Positions 1 to 8,348 of a DNA stretch of 56,437 nucleotides are shown piece by piece. Made by a program: the position numbers and the translations under genes. The stretch comes from Nitrospirota bacterium (GTDB lineage Bacteria; Nitrospirota; Thermodesulfovibrionia; UBA6902): NCBI GenBank assembly GCA_016208905.1, contig JACQXG010000013.1, positions 1 through 56,437 of the forward strand, read 5' to 3'. Under the pieces are notes generated by a model. It did no database searches, had not been told where the DNA came from, and saw only the letters and a program-made list of their open reading frames with translations. The stretch's first letter is position 1. Every line of letters starts with the position of its first letter.

Positions 1-337
1 AAAAAATATATGTCCTTATCCCGACAGGGAACCTGCGTCTCAAAACAGGGAGAACTCAGGCCGATAAATAAGGTCTTTTTATCAAAGATTAAAATATTAT
101 TTTCTTAATTTTAAAAAAGTACTTGACAACGTGGGAAGTAGCTAAGCTCAGTGAATCGAACCATAAAGCACATCAAAAAGCAATAAACCGATTTGCAGTC
201 CTGGAGAGCAATAAGAAAAGATAAGAAAAACAGGACCGCTGTTCGCCTGCTCCGTACTCTGCGAAGGGGTATCGCAGGAAGCTTTTACGTAAAGGCCCCT
301 GTCCGACATCGATAATTTAATGCAGCTAACAGGTTAA
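1..337. other. Non-coding stretch downstream of motB
   Basis: No credible gene is seen. The stretch holds a sigma-28-like promoter pointing right (41-67), a TTGACA hexamer near 123, a dyad near 198-252 (CAGTCCTG with CAGGACCG) and a short hairpin near 261-279 (CTGCGA, 7-base loop, TCGCAG). Together these could be a short untranslated RNA running towards the 3' end of motB, but no RNA family is recognised. Confidence 0.4.
41..67 (+). promoter_or_regulatory. Sigma-28 (FliA/SigD)-like promoter
   Basis: CAAA, then 15 bases, then GCCGATAA at 60-67. This is one base off the TAAA-N15-GCCGATAA pattern of flagellar sigma factors. It points right, into a gene-free stretch and the 3' end of motB, so its transcript would be non-coding or antisense. 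The nearby motAB genes make a flagellar sigma factor plausible in this organism. Confidence 0.4.
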
Positions 338-1432
338 TTACTTTCCATTCGGTGTTATGGAGAACAACTTTTCTTTTATTATAATCGGTTCTGACAGCTC
401 CCTGATTACAGCTGGGCTTTTACCTTCATTTTTTGTGACCGAGGGCTCTTTGCCCTTTCTTTCATCTTGTTTGATGTTGGTATTACCATTACTATTATAG
501 ATACCCTTGACAATGTCTGATGTCGCCCGGTCTTCCTTCTTTGCCGGAACCCCATTGTCTAATATGGATACAAGTTCTTTAGATGTTTCTCTTAGCTGTT
601 TCTCGTTACTTTCTAATTCAATCGTTTTAATGTTGGCTTTCTTTGAGCCGATGTTTTGGGGACCACTGAGGGTAATACTGATTCGTCTGTTTTGAGGATC
701 TTGCGGATTGTCCTTGATAAGGGGGTCCGTATCCGCATAACCTGCTACACGGGTGATTCTTTTAGTGTCAAGCCCGGATGCCTCAAGTTCTTTTCTGGCT
801 GATGATGCCCTTTCAGTTGAAAGTTCCCAGTTGCTATACTGGCTTCCGGCATAAGACAGTGAGTCGGTATGTCCCTCTATGATGATTTTATTTGAAAGAT
901 TTTTGATATCCTCACTTATTATTTTAAGAATTTGCTTTGCCTTTGGTGTTAATCTGTTGCTGCCCCGTTCGAACATTAAACTGCCCTCTTTGTCGATCAT
1001 CTGTATCCGGATTCCTTCATTAACAATATCAATAAGTATCTGATCCTGTACATCATTGAGCTTTTCCGCAATATCTTTTTTAATAGCTTCTTCCATGCTG
1101 TTAAATTCGGCGGTTGTAGTTGGATTTTCAATACTCTCATGCTGCTTATCGGCGAAAACCTTCTGTGTGTTTTCTCCGGCCTCTGCGAATATCTCGCTTG
1201 ATTTGTCCATCCAGGATGTCCCGCCGCTTTCATATATACTAAAATATTTGAAGTACATGGAAAGACGCGCCCTTTTTTCGTCGGAAGTCATATTTAAGAG
1301 CCACATCAGCAGAAAAAAAGCCATCATGGCTGTCACGAAATCGGCATAAGCAACCTTCCATGCGCCGCCATGATGTCCCCCCCCGCTAACTTTTTTAACT
1401 TTCTTGACAATTACTGATTTATTTTTACTCAT
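338..1432 (-). CDS. motB: Flagellar stator protein MotB
   Basis: MotB anchors the stator to peptidoglycan and forms the ion channel with MotA in the inner membrane. The 364-residue protein has a basic cytoplasmic N-terminus, a single membrane segment at about residues 24-48 with the invariant channel aspartate in AYADF (Asp31), and an OmpA/MotB peptidoglycan-binding domain at roughly 140-260 with the HTDS and LSTERA motifs. The last 100 residues are polar, low-complexity and probably disordered, longer than in most MotB proteins. Its start overlaps the motA stop by 4 bases, so the two are translationally coupled. Identity is secure; the coupling ion cannot be told from the sequence. Confidence 0.95.
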   Translation of the reverse strand: MSKNKSVIVKKVKKVSGGGHHGGAWKVAYADFVTAMMAFFLLMWLLNMTSDEKRARLSMYFKYFSIYESGGTSWMDKSSEIFAEAGENTQKVFADKQHESIENPTTTAEFNSMEEAIKKDIAEKLNDVQDQILIDIVNEGIRIQMIDKEGSLMFERGSNRLTPKAKQILKIISEDIKNLSNKIIIEGHTDSLSYAGSQYSNWELSTERASSARKELEASGLDTKRITRVAGYADTDPLIKDNPQDPQNRRISITLSGPQNIGSKKANIKTIELESNEKQLRETSKELVSILDNGVPAKKEDRATSDIVKGIYNSNGNTNIKQDERKGKEPSVTKNEGKSPAVIRELSEPIIIKEKLFSITPNGK

Positions 1433-2277
1433 TTTCTCATTGCTTCTTCAAGTTCTGAAAAGGATGGTTTTGCGCCTGAAGGGATTACGCGTCTTCCGTA
1501 CTCGACCGCTATTTGCGGCGCAGCTCCCCCTACAAAGGACACAAGCGCAATCTTGATGACCTGAAAGAGGATCATGTCTTCTTCTGCAATGTGCTCGAGA
1601 TGTGTCCCTATAGGACCCACGAAGCCGTAACTCAATAAAACTCCCAAAAAAGTTCCGACAAGCGCCGCACCGATACTGTGCCCCAGCACTTCGGGCGGCT
1701 CTGAAATTTTTGCCATTGTGAGAACGACGCCAAGGACCGCCGCAACGATACCGAGGGCAGGCAGGCCGTCTGAAATCTTCGCTACAGCGTGGGCCGGGAT
1801 CAAGGCTTCGTGATGATGTGACTCCATTTCAAGGTCCATTATATTTTCAAGCTCAAAGGGTGTGACATTTGCAGATATAATAACTTTGAGGTTATCGCAT
1901 ATGAAACTCACTGCATGATGATTTTTAAGAATACTCGGATTCTTTGTGAATAAGGGGCTTTGGTCGGGCTTTTCAATATCCCCCTCAATCGCTATAAGAC
2001 CTTCTTTTCTCATCTTTGTAAATATTGCATTCAGGACACCAAGGATTTCAAGAAATTCACTTTTGCTTGCGCCCTTGGCGGAAAAAACTTTGGAGATATT
2101 TTTCGTGACAAGACCTATTACTTTTGAGGGAGAAGAGATGAAGAATGCGCCGAGCGCAGCGCCGCCGATAATAAGAAGCTCAACCGGCTGAAAAAGAAGA
2201 TGAATATTCCCGTGTTCGAGCAGATAACCACCTATTACAGCGCCAAGGACGACGACCATTCCAATTATTACAAACAT
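1429..2277 (-). CDS. motA: Flagellar stator protein MotA
   Basis: MotA is the membrane stator subunit that couples ion flow to rotor torque. The 282 residues match the family length and show the expected four hydrophobic segments: two at the N-terminus (about 1-50) and two in the second half around 165-215, separated by the cytoplasmic loop that contacts FliG. The GIVAAVLGVVLTM stretch is typical of the MotA/TolQ/ExbB domain. A good ribosome site (AAGGAAGG) precedes the ATG. It is the first gene of the motAB pair; a sigma-28-like site lies about 85 bases upstream. Confidence 0.95.
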   Translation of the reverse strand: MFVIIGMVVVLGAVIGGYLLEHGNIHLLFQPVELLIIGGAALGAFFISSPSKVIGLVTKNISKVFSAKGASKSEFLEILGVLNAIFTKMRKEGLIAIEGDIEKPDQSPLFTKNPSILKNHHAVSFICDNLKVIISANVTPFELENIMDLEMESHHHEALIPAHAVAKISDGLPALGIVAAVLGVVLTMAKISEPPEVLGHSIGAALVGTFLGVLLSYGFVGPIGTHLEHIAEEDMILFQVIKIALVSFVGGAAPQIAVEYGRRVIPSGAKPSFSELEEAMRK

Positions 2278-2580
2278 GTTTTTCCTTCCTTTTTCTTAAT
2301 CACTTACCGGTTAATTGATGATTACTGCTTAAAACCGAAATTGTCTGTAACCACCCTTAAATTATCGGAATCTAAGTCCTTTAATTATTAGCTTTATTTT
2401 CGCTTTGCAGCGTAATCATTAAGATATATCTACTGATAATAATCGGTAATATCCGGTAAATACTTTAACTTAATATATAAATATCTGAATTGTTATAAAT
2501 TGAAAAAATAACTATACTCCTTGATTATTATTCCGCGGTTTACTTATCTTAATAAAAATTAAGAACAGGAGATTTGTTAT
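2278..2580. other. AT-rich divergent intergenic region
   Basis: Between motA (minus) and the DUF6485 gene (plus). Very AT-rich, no open frame worth calling. Contains the motA ribosome site at 2278-2290, the sigma-28-like site listed separately, and an AGGAG ribosome site at about 2566-2571 for the plus-strand gene. Confidence 0.5.
2362..2388 (-). promoter_or_regulatory. Possible sigma-28-like promoter of motAB
   Basis: On the minus strand TCCGATAA (2362-2369) resembles the flagellar -10 box GCCGATAA and lies about 85 bases upstream of motA. The upstream half is poor (ATAA at the right spacing instead of TAAA), so this is a weak call resting on the -10 box and on the target genes. Confidence 0.3.
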
Positions 2581-2769
2581 ATGGAATGCAAGATGGAAAA
2601 AAATAATCCATATTGTAACTGTACCTACGTGTCTTGTGAAAGAAAAAACAGGTGCTGTGAATGTCTTCATTACCACAGGAGAAATAATGAACTTCCGGCA
2701 TGTTTTTTTAATTCGAAAGAGGAGCGTACGTATAATCGCTCAGTCAGTTATTTTATAAGCACTCGATAA
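2581..2769 (+). CDS. Small cysteine-rich protein, DUF6485-like
   Basis: A 62-residue protein with eight cysteines (3, 12, 14, 19, 25, 26, 28, 41) in the order CNC, CERK, CCEC and PACFF, followed by a conserved-looking RTYNRS segment. This pattern matches the small DUF6485 family of anaerobes as I remember it; the function is unknown, and the cysteines suggest zinc or iron-sulfur binding. An AGGAG site sits 9-10 bases before the ATG. It stands alone between motA and a tRNA gene. Confidence 0.75.
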   Translation: MECKMEKNNPYCNCTYVSCERKNRCCECLHYHRRNNELPACFFNSKEERTYNRSVSYFISTR

Positions 2770-2875
2770 TATTTTATCTGAAAAATAATATCGTGAATTA
2801 TTGATATTTATTTTTTGGCCAGTGATAGTGCACACTATAGTGTCATGCGGTGTGGCATTTCTGACAGAACAGTAA

Positions 2876-2961
2876 GCCGGAGTGGTGAAATGGCAGACGC
2901 GCCGGACTCAAAATCCGGTGAGGGCAACCTCGTGCGGGTTCAACTCCCGCCTCCGGCACCA
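2876..2961 (+). tRNA. tRNA-Leu (anticodon CAA)
   Basis: Acceptor stem GCCGGAG pairs with CTCCGGC and the CCA end is encoded. The anticodon stem CCGGA/TCCGG holds the loop CTCAAAA, giving anticodon CAA at 2909-2911. A long variable arm (about 2919-2935) is present as expected of class II leucine tRNAs, and the T arm has GGTTCAACTCC. Eighty-six bases with CCA. Confidence 0.97.
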
Positions 2962-3027
2962 TATAATAAATTATAATTATCATCAAGACAATAATTCTTT
3001 AGAATTAGAAAGGCAAAAGACCAACAT

Positions 3028-3531
3028 ATGAAAAGATACAGTTCAATATTTACTCTGGTAGTTCTAACCGGATTTTTTCTGTTTGTATCTCAGCTTGCTA
3101 TTGCTTATGCTGAAGCAGACAGCGCCCCTGATTTTACTTTAAAAGATATGGCCGGTAATGATGTGTCTCTATCATCATTTAAAGGAAAGCCTGTCCTTCT
3201 GAATTTCTGGGCAACCTGGTGTCCATATTGCAGGAAAGAAAGGGCGCACCTTAATACGCTATATAAAGAATACAGGGACAAGGGGCTGATCATAGTGTCA
3301 GTTTCTACAGACAGTTCAGTAAATGACGTAAAAATATTTTTGAAAAACACCCCTGCTGATTTTATCATCCTTTCCGACAGTGAACGAAAAGCGGCATCAT
3401 TATATAACATTGGGGGATACCCTACGTCTTTTCTTATAAACCGTGAGGGGATTATCAAGAATCAATTATTAGGCTATCAGGAATGGACGAGCAGCAGTTC
3501 AAGACAGCTTATTGATAAAATTCTTAAATAG
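3028..3531 (+). CDS. TlpA-family periplasmic thioredoxin
   Basis: An exported thioredoxin-like oxidoreductase that probably reduces or delivers thiols in the periplasm, for example in cytochrome c maturation or peroxide repair. The 167 residues begin with a signal peptide (about 1-30), then a TlpA/AhpC-TSA fold with the active site WCPYC (Cys65 and Cys68) and a cis-proline in GGYPTSF. No partner cytochrome or CcdA gene is adjacent; the next gene is gcvH, about 100 bases on. Family assignment is secure, exact substrate unknown. Confidence 0.88.
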   Translation: MKRYSSIFTLVVLTGFFLFVSQLAIAYAEADSAPDFTLKDMAGNDVSLSSFKGKPVLLNFWATWCPYCRKERAHLNTLYKEYRDKGLIIVSVSTDSSVNDVKIFLKNTPADFIILSDSERKAASLYNIGGYPTSFLINREGIIKNQLLGYQEWTSSSSRQLIDKILK

Positions 3532-3633
3532 AAGTTTGTTGCATTGACAAATTATTGGCCTATGATTAGAATTTCTCACACTTTATATAATCTAAGGGCC
3601 TTAAAGCGATTATTAAAATCAAGGAGGGTCAAA

Positions 3634-4026
3634 ATGTATCCTGATGATATTAAATATCACAAAGAACATACCTGGGTAAAAATTTCGGGCCATAGAGCAA
3701 TTATTGGTATTTCATTCTATGCGCAGGAGTTACTTGGTGACATTGTATATGTTGACGCCCCGGATATGGAATCCACGGTTGAGGCCGGGACAGAGCTTAC
3801 CCAGATAGAATCCACAAAGGCAACTTCATCAGTAATAAGCCCTGTAAGCGGGACTGTTATTGAATTCAATGAAGAGTTATCGGACGCTCCCGAGTTAATA
3901 AATGAAGACCCGTATGGTAAGGGCTGGATTGTTATACTGGAAGTTGAAGATGATTCGGAGCTTGATAATCTTATGGATGCTGATGTCTATGAGAAATATC
4001 TTGAAGATGAGGTAAAACTAAAATAG
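3634..4026 (+). CDS. gcvH: Glycine cleavage H-like lipoyl protein
   Basis: A 130-residue lipoyl carrier that shuttles the aminomethyl group in the glycine cleavage system, or in related lipoate-dependent reactions. The lipoylation site is Lys62 within ESTKAT, followed by the usual SPVSG turn, and the N-terminus KYHKEHTW is typical of GcvH. The ATG at 3634 is chosen because a strong AAGGAGG site lies just before it; the frame is open further upstream (to 3544) without such support. The stop overlaps the GTG of lpd by one base, so the two are coupled. No gcvP, gcvT or lipoate ligase is in the window, so a role in a reductive glycine route, or as a specialised lipoate-binding protein, stays open. 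Confidence 0.9.
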   Translation: MYPDDIKYHKEHTWVKISGHRAIIGISFYAQELLGDIVYVDAPDMESTVEAGTELTQIESTKATSSVISPVSGTVIEFNEELSDAPELINEDPYGKGWIVILEVEDDSELDNLMDADVYEKYLEDEVKLK

Positions 4027-5411
4027 TGAAGATTACAATGCTGGGAGCGGGCCCGGGCGGTTATGTAGCTGCAATCAGGGCTGCTCAGCTTGGAGCTGAT
4101 GTTACGGTAATAGAAGAAAGTGAAGTAGGCGGCACCTGCCTTAACCGGGGATGCATACCGACCAAAACTTTAACAGCCTCGGCAGAAGTTTTGTACAAAA
4201 CAAGAAACGCTCAGAATTACGGCCTTGAGCTTGACGGGACTATTTCCCCCAACATTCAAAAGATCGTTGAGAGAAAGAACAGGGTTGTCGATATACAGAT
4301 AAAGGGTATCCGGGGTCTTTTAAAATCGTGGGGGGTAAAGCTCATTGAAGGAAGAGGCGTTATCGTTGGTCCAAAAAAGATAAAAGTAACATTGAAAGAC
4401 GGATCAACAGTAAGTGTTGAGACTGATAAAATCATTATTGCCACCGGCTCCAAACCTGCACAAATACCCGTTTTCCAGTTTGACGGCAAACGTGTTTTAT
4501 CCAGTGATGACGCGATAAACCCTGATTCAATTCCTCAGAGCCTGCTTGTTGTGGGCGCCGGTGTAATAGGGTGCGAGTTCGCATTCATATATAATGAATT
4601 CGGCTCTGATGTTACAATGGTAGAGATGATGCCTAATGCGGTGTCCACAGAGGATGAAGAAATATCTCAAGTGCTTGAGAGAGAGCTGAAGAAAAAGAAG
4701 ATCACACTTTTGATAAATACCAGCGTTGAAAAGGTTGATATAAAAGATAACTGTGTATCGGTCCGGCTTTCCAATGGAAAGACGGTGGAAGCTGAAAAAG
4801 TCCTTGTATCGGTTGGTAGAGCTGTAAACAGTAAAGACATTGGTCTTGAGACTGTTGGAGTTAAAACAGGACAGAGAGGCGAGATTATCGTCGATAGCGG
4901 TATGCAGACAAATATTGAAGGTATTTATGCGATAGGCGATGTTGTTGGTGGTATTATGCTTGCTCATCTTGCATCAAAAGAAGGGACTGTCGCCGCAGAA
5001 AATGCCATGGGCGGGAATTCTAAAGTCAATTATGATGTAATACCTTCTGCCATATTTACCAGTCCCGAGATCGGCTCGGTCGGACTCAGGGAAAAGCAGG
5101 CGGCTGAAAGAGGGATTAAATATAAAACAGGAAGATTCCAGTTCAGGGCCCTTGGGAAGGCACATGCAATGGGAGAGATCGCAGGCATGTTCAAGATTAT
5201 CTCAGAAGAAGGTACGGACAAAATACTCGGCGCCCATATTATAGGCCCACATGCATCTGATCTGGTGCACGAGATTGCCGTTGCCATGGAAAATGGTCTT
5301 ACTGTAAAAGATATAGCCCGCACGATTCATGCGCACCCGACTCTTGCAGAAGGTATAATGGAAGCTGCGGAAGATGTACATGATCTGGCCATTCACGGTG
5401 TCAGAAAATGA
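4026..5411 (+). CDS. lpdA: Dihydrolipoyl dehydrogenase
   Basis: FAD enzyme that reoxidises dihydrolipoyl groups with NAD+. The 461 residues show the FAD dinucleotide fold at the N-terminus (GAGPGG, residues 7-12), the redox disulfide CLNRGC (Cys38, Cys43), a second NAD-binding fold around residues 175-205 (VVGAGVIGCEF), and the C-terminal catalytic HAHPTLAE segment with the His-Glu pair. Starts at GTG directly overlapping the gcvH stop. The pairing makes GcvH its likely partner. Confidence 0.93.
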   Translation: MKITMLGAGPGGYVAAIRAAQLGADVTVIEESEVGGTCLNRGCIPTKTLTASAEVLYKTRNAQNYGLELDGTISPNIQKIVERKNRVVDIQIKGIRGLLKSWGVKLIEGRGVIVGPKKIKVTLKDGSTVSVETDKIIIATGSKPAQIPVFQFDGKRVLSSDDAINPDSIPQSLLVVGAGVIGCEFAFIYNEFGSDVTMVEMMPNAVSTEDEEISQVLERELKKKKITLLINTSVEKVDIKDNCVSVRLSNGKTVEAEKVLVSVGRAVNSKDIGLETVGVKTGQRGEIIVDSGMQTNIEGIYAIGDVVGGIMLAHLASKEGTVAAENAMGGNSKVNYDVIPSAIFTSPEIGSVGLREKQAAERGIKYKTGRFQFRALGKAHAMGEIAGMFKIISEEGTDKILGAHIIGPHASDLVHEIAVAMENGLTVKDIARTIHAHPTLAEGIMEAAEDVHDLAIHGVRK

Positions 5412-5462
5412 AGAATCGGGAATGTCATTATCAACGTATCGACAAATAAAAGGTGATAATTT

Positions 5463-6296
5463 ATGGTTACAGGAGAAGTAAAAGTTGGCAATATTCTGAT
5501 TGGCGGCAATAACCCTCTTGTCTTTATTGCCGGACCTTGCGTTATCGAAGATGAAGCTTCGGCCTTAAGACATGCCGGAACACTGAAGCAGTATTCAGAA
5601 ACTCAAAAGATCCCCATTATTTTCAAAAGCTCCTTTGATAAGGCCAACAGGACATCCGTTAATTCCTTCAGAGGACCCGGCATCAAAAAAGGCCTGGCCA
5701 TCCTGAATAAGGTCAGAAAGGAAACAGGCCTTCCTGTTATCTCGGACATTCATTCAGTAAATGAAGCGGAAGAGGCTGCGGAAATACTCGACATTATGCA
5801 AATACCGGCCTTCCTGTGCAGGCAGACTGATTTATTAATTGCAGCAGCCAGGACAGGCAAACCGATCAATGTAAAAAAAGGCCAATTTTTGTCGCCCCTT
5901 GATGCTAAAAACATTGTCGACAAAGTCCGTTCGACTGGAAACAATAATTTAATCCTTACTGAAAGAGGCGTGACATTCGGATATAATAATCTGGTTGTTG
6001 ATATGCGCTCAATTCCAATTATGCAGGGTTTCGGAGTGCCCGTGGTATATGATGCCACACACAGCGTTCAACTTCCCGGAGGACAGGGAAGCTGTTCAGG
6101 CGGGCAGAGGGAATTTATCGAGACACTCGCCAGGGCTGCTGTATCCGCAGGCTGTGATGCTGTTTTTCTGGAGGTGCATGAAGACCCTGATAATGCGCCT
6201 TGCGACGGTCCGAATATGCTGCAGCTCGACAGATTTTCCTTATTGGCAGATCGGCTGACAGAGCTTAACAGGTTAGTTAAGGGGTGGAAGGAATAA
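5463..6296 (+). CDS. kdsA: Kdo-8-phosphate synthase
   Basis: Condenses phosphoenolpyruvate with arabinose-5-phosphate to Kdo-8-phosphate, the first committed step to Kdo in lipopolysaccharide. At 277 residues it has normal length. Visible family motifs include AGPCVIED near residue 20, KSSFDKANRTS, and the C-terminal EVHEDPDNAPCDGPN. The cysteine in AGPC and the CDGPN motif suit either metal-dependent or metal-independent forms. It heads a run kdsA-kdsD-kdsC that makes Kdo from ribulose-5-phosphate, spaced by six bases from the next gene. Confidence 0.95.
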   Translation: MVTGEVKVGNILIGGNNPLVFIAGPCVIEDEASALRHAGTLKQYSETQKIPIIFKSSFDKANRTSVNSFRGPGIKKGLAILNKVRKETGLPVISDIHSVNEAEEAAEILDIMQIPAFLCRQTDLLIAAARTGKPINVKKGQFLSPLDAKNIVDKVRSTGNNNLILTERGVTFGYNNLVVDMRSIPIMQGFGVPVVYDATHSVQLPGGQGSCSGGQREFIETLARAAVSAGCDAVFLEVHEDPDNAPCDGPNMLQLDRFSLLADRLTELNRLVKGWKE

Positions 6297-6302
6297 TGGA
6301 TA

Positions 6303-7271
6303 ATGAGCGAACTTATTGATCAGGCAAAAAACATATTGAGAATAGAAGCGGACGCGGTAAATGCTCTTGTTGATCGTATTGATCAGTCCTTTGTGGATGC
6401 TGTTGAAATCATGTACTCATGCACCGGAAAGGTTGTGGTTACGGGTATGGGTAAATCCGGTCTCATCGGCAAAAAAATAGCTGCAACTCTTGCTTCTACC
6501 GGGACTCCTGCTTTATATATGAATCCTGCCGAGGGCAGTCACGGTGACATTGGCATGATTTCTAAGGGAGATGTAGTGCTTTCAATTTCCAACAGCGGTG
6601 AAACAGAGGAGATAATAAGAATTCTGCCGACGCTGAAGAGGCTGGAAATCAAGATTATCGCCATGACAGGAAATCCTCAGTCACTGCTCTCAAAGACATC
6701 AGATGTTTCCCTTGATGTCTCGGTAAAAGAAGAAGCCTGTCCCATGGGACTGGCGCCGACAGCTTCTACTACAGCAGCTCTTGCAATGGGGGATGCGCTG
6801 GCCATAACACTTCTTAACAAAAAAGGTTTTACCGAAGAGGATTTTGCCTTTTTCCATCCAGGAGGCAGTCTCGGCCGCAGACTTATCCTGACGATTGAAG
6901 ACCTTATGCATACCGGTGATGCCATTCCGCTGGTTTATTCTAATACCCTGATGAAGGAAGCTATTATGGAAATTTCTTCCAAAAGGCTGGGTATAACTAC
7001 GGTAGTAGATGCTGATAATAAAATGCAGGGCGTGATAACTGACGGTGACCTGAGAAGAGGAATGGAAAAATGGGGCAGGGATTTCTTTTCGCTTAAGGCG
7101 GAAGATTTCATGACTCACAGGCCCAAGACTGTTAAAAAAAATATGCTTGCGGTTAAGGCATTAACCTTGATGGAGAAATATTCAATTACAGTGCTTGTTG
7201 TAGCGGATGAAGAGGACAATATAGACGGGGTAATCCATTTACATGATTTATTGAAAGCGGGGATAGTATGA
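6303..7271 (+). CDS. kdsD: Arabinose-5-phosphate isomerase
   Basis: Interconverts ribulose-5-phosphate and arabinose-5-phosphate, feeding KdsA. The 322-residue protein has an N-terminal SIS sugar-isomerase domain (TGMGKSGLIG and the SNSGETEEI phosphate loop) and two C-terminal CBS domains (about 205-320), as in KdsD/KpsF. It lies between kdsA and kdsC and overlaps kdsC by four bases, which confirms the pathway role. Confidence 0.94.
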   Translation: MSELIDQAKNILRIEADAVNALVDRIDQSFVDAVEIMYSCTGKVVVTGMGKSGLIGKKIAATLASTGTPALYMNPAEGSHGDIGMISKGDVVLSISNSGETEEIIRILPTLKRLEIKIIAMTGNPQSLLSKTSDVSLDVSVKEEACPMGLAPTASTTAALAMGDALAITLLNKKGFTEEDFAFFHPGGSLGRRLILTIEDLMHTGDAIPLVYSNTLMKEAIMEISSKRLGITTVVDADNKMQGVITDGDLRRGMEKWGRDFFSLKAEDFMTHRPKTVKKNMLAVKALTLMEKYSITVLVVADEEDNIDGVIHLHDLLKAGIV

Positions 7272-7834
7272 AAATAAAGGGTCAAGGGTCAAGGGTCAAG
7301 GGTCAAGATAAAAAAACAATCATGGAAAAGGCTAAAAAGATCAAGCTCCTTATCCTTGATGTTGACGGGGTGATGACTGACGGCAGTATTATCCTTGATA
7401 ATGAGGGCAATGAGTACAAGAGGTTCCATGTAAGAGACGGGCATGGCATAAAGATGATACAAAGGGCCGGCATCAAAGTCGGACTTATTACAGGCAGAAA
7501 ATCAAAGGTCGTAGAAATAAGGGCCAAAGAACTGGGGATAGAGGATGTGCATCAGAAGATTTTCAGGAAATCTCTGGTTTTTGAGCAGATGTTAAAAAAG
7601 TATAAATGTAAAGATGAGAACGTTGCATTTATGGGAGACGATGTTGTGGACCAGGAGCTTTTAAAAAGGGCAGGGCTCACTGCCGCGCCTGCCGATGCCG
7701 AGGAAGAAGCAAAAAAATTGGCTGACCTTGTCACTAAAAGAGGGGGGGGCAGGGGGGCTGTCAGGGAATTTATTGACTTGATATTAAAATCATCAGGGCT
7801 TTGGAAAAAAGTATCCGGAGAGTCTCTTGGTTAA
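7268..7834 (+). CDS. kdsC: Kdo-8-phosphate phosphatase (HAD family)
   Basis: Hydrolyses Kdo-8-phosphate to Kdo. The HAD core starts at LDVDGVMTDG with the nucleophile aspartate; later motifs are TGRKS and MGDDVVDQELL. Two starts are possible. The ATG at 7268 overlaps kdsD but makes an extra N-terminus encoded by four GGGTCAA repeats; the ATG at 7322 (protein starting MEKAKKIK) fits the family length better but has no clear ribosome site. The repeat has therefore inserted at, or extended, the 5' end of the gene. Stop overlaps the TTG start of pgsA. Confidence 0.9.
   Translation: MKIKGQGSRVKGQDKKTIMEKAKKIKLLILDVDGVMTDGSIILDNEGNEYKRFHVRDGHGIKMIQRAGIKVGLITGRKSKVVEIRAKELGIEDVHQKIFRKSLVFEQMLKKYKCKDENVAFMGDDVVDQELLKRAGLTAAPADAEEEAKKLADLVTKRGGGRGAVREFIDLILKSSGLWKKVSGESLG
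7279..7306 (+). repeat. Heptamer array A: GGGTCAA x4
   Basis: Four perfect tandem copies of GGGTCAA inside the 5' end of kdsC, between its two possible start codons. Member of the window-wide family of short tandem arrays described in the findings. Confidence 0.9.
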
Positions 7835-8348
7835 TTTACCTACTATTATTACTTTCAGCAGAATAGTAATAATCCTTCCTTTTGTTCTGGTGGCCCCGGA
7901 AAATCCGTTTATCGGGGCCTTACTTTTTTCAGTTGCTGCATTGACCGACCTGCTGGACGGATATGTTGCAAGAAAGTCAAAGCAGGTCACCAAGGCAGGT
8001 ATTCTTCTTGATCCGATTGCAGATAAGCTTTTAGTTATATCAGCGCTTATTGTACTTGTTTCCATGGAACTTATTCCTGCGTGGATTGCCATTGTCATCA
8101 TAGCAAGGGAATTTATCGTAACGGGTTTAAGGGTAGTCGCCCTTTCCAAGGACATGATTATCCCGGCTGAAATGGGCGGCAAGCTGAAGGTAACGGCACA
8201 ACTAACGGCTATAATTGTTCTATTTGTCGACAGGACATTAATAAACTTTGATCTCTATGCCATCGGGATTGTTCTTCTCTGGATTTCGATGGTTTTGGGA
8301 ATAGTCTCAGGAGTGCAATACTTTATCATATTCTGGAAACGGTTATGA
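7827..8348 (+). CDS. pgsA: CDP-diacylglycerol-glycerol-3-phosphate phosphatidyltransferase
   Basis: Inner-membrane enzyme that makes phosphatidylglycerol phosphate. The 173 residues carry the CDP-alcohol phosphotransferase signature DG..AR........G...D...D in DLLDGYVARK to LLDPIADKL (about residues 30-57), followed by hydrophobic membrane helices. It starts at TTG 7827, overlapping the kdsC stop by eight bases, and its TGA overlaps the plsY start. Length and motif are normal for PgsA. Confidence 0.92.
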   Translation: MVNLPTIITFSRIVIILPFVLVAPENPFIGALLFSVAALTDLLDGYVARKSKQVTKAGILLDPIADKLLVISALIVLVSMELIPAWIAIVIIAREFIVTGLRVVALSKDMIIPAEMGGKLKVTAQLTAIIVLFVDRTLINFDLYAIGIVLLWISMVLGIVSGVQYFIIFWKRL

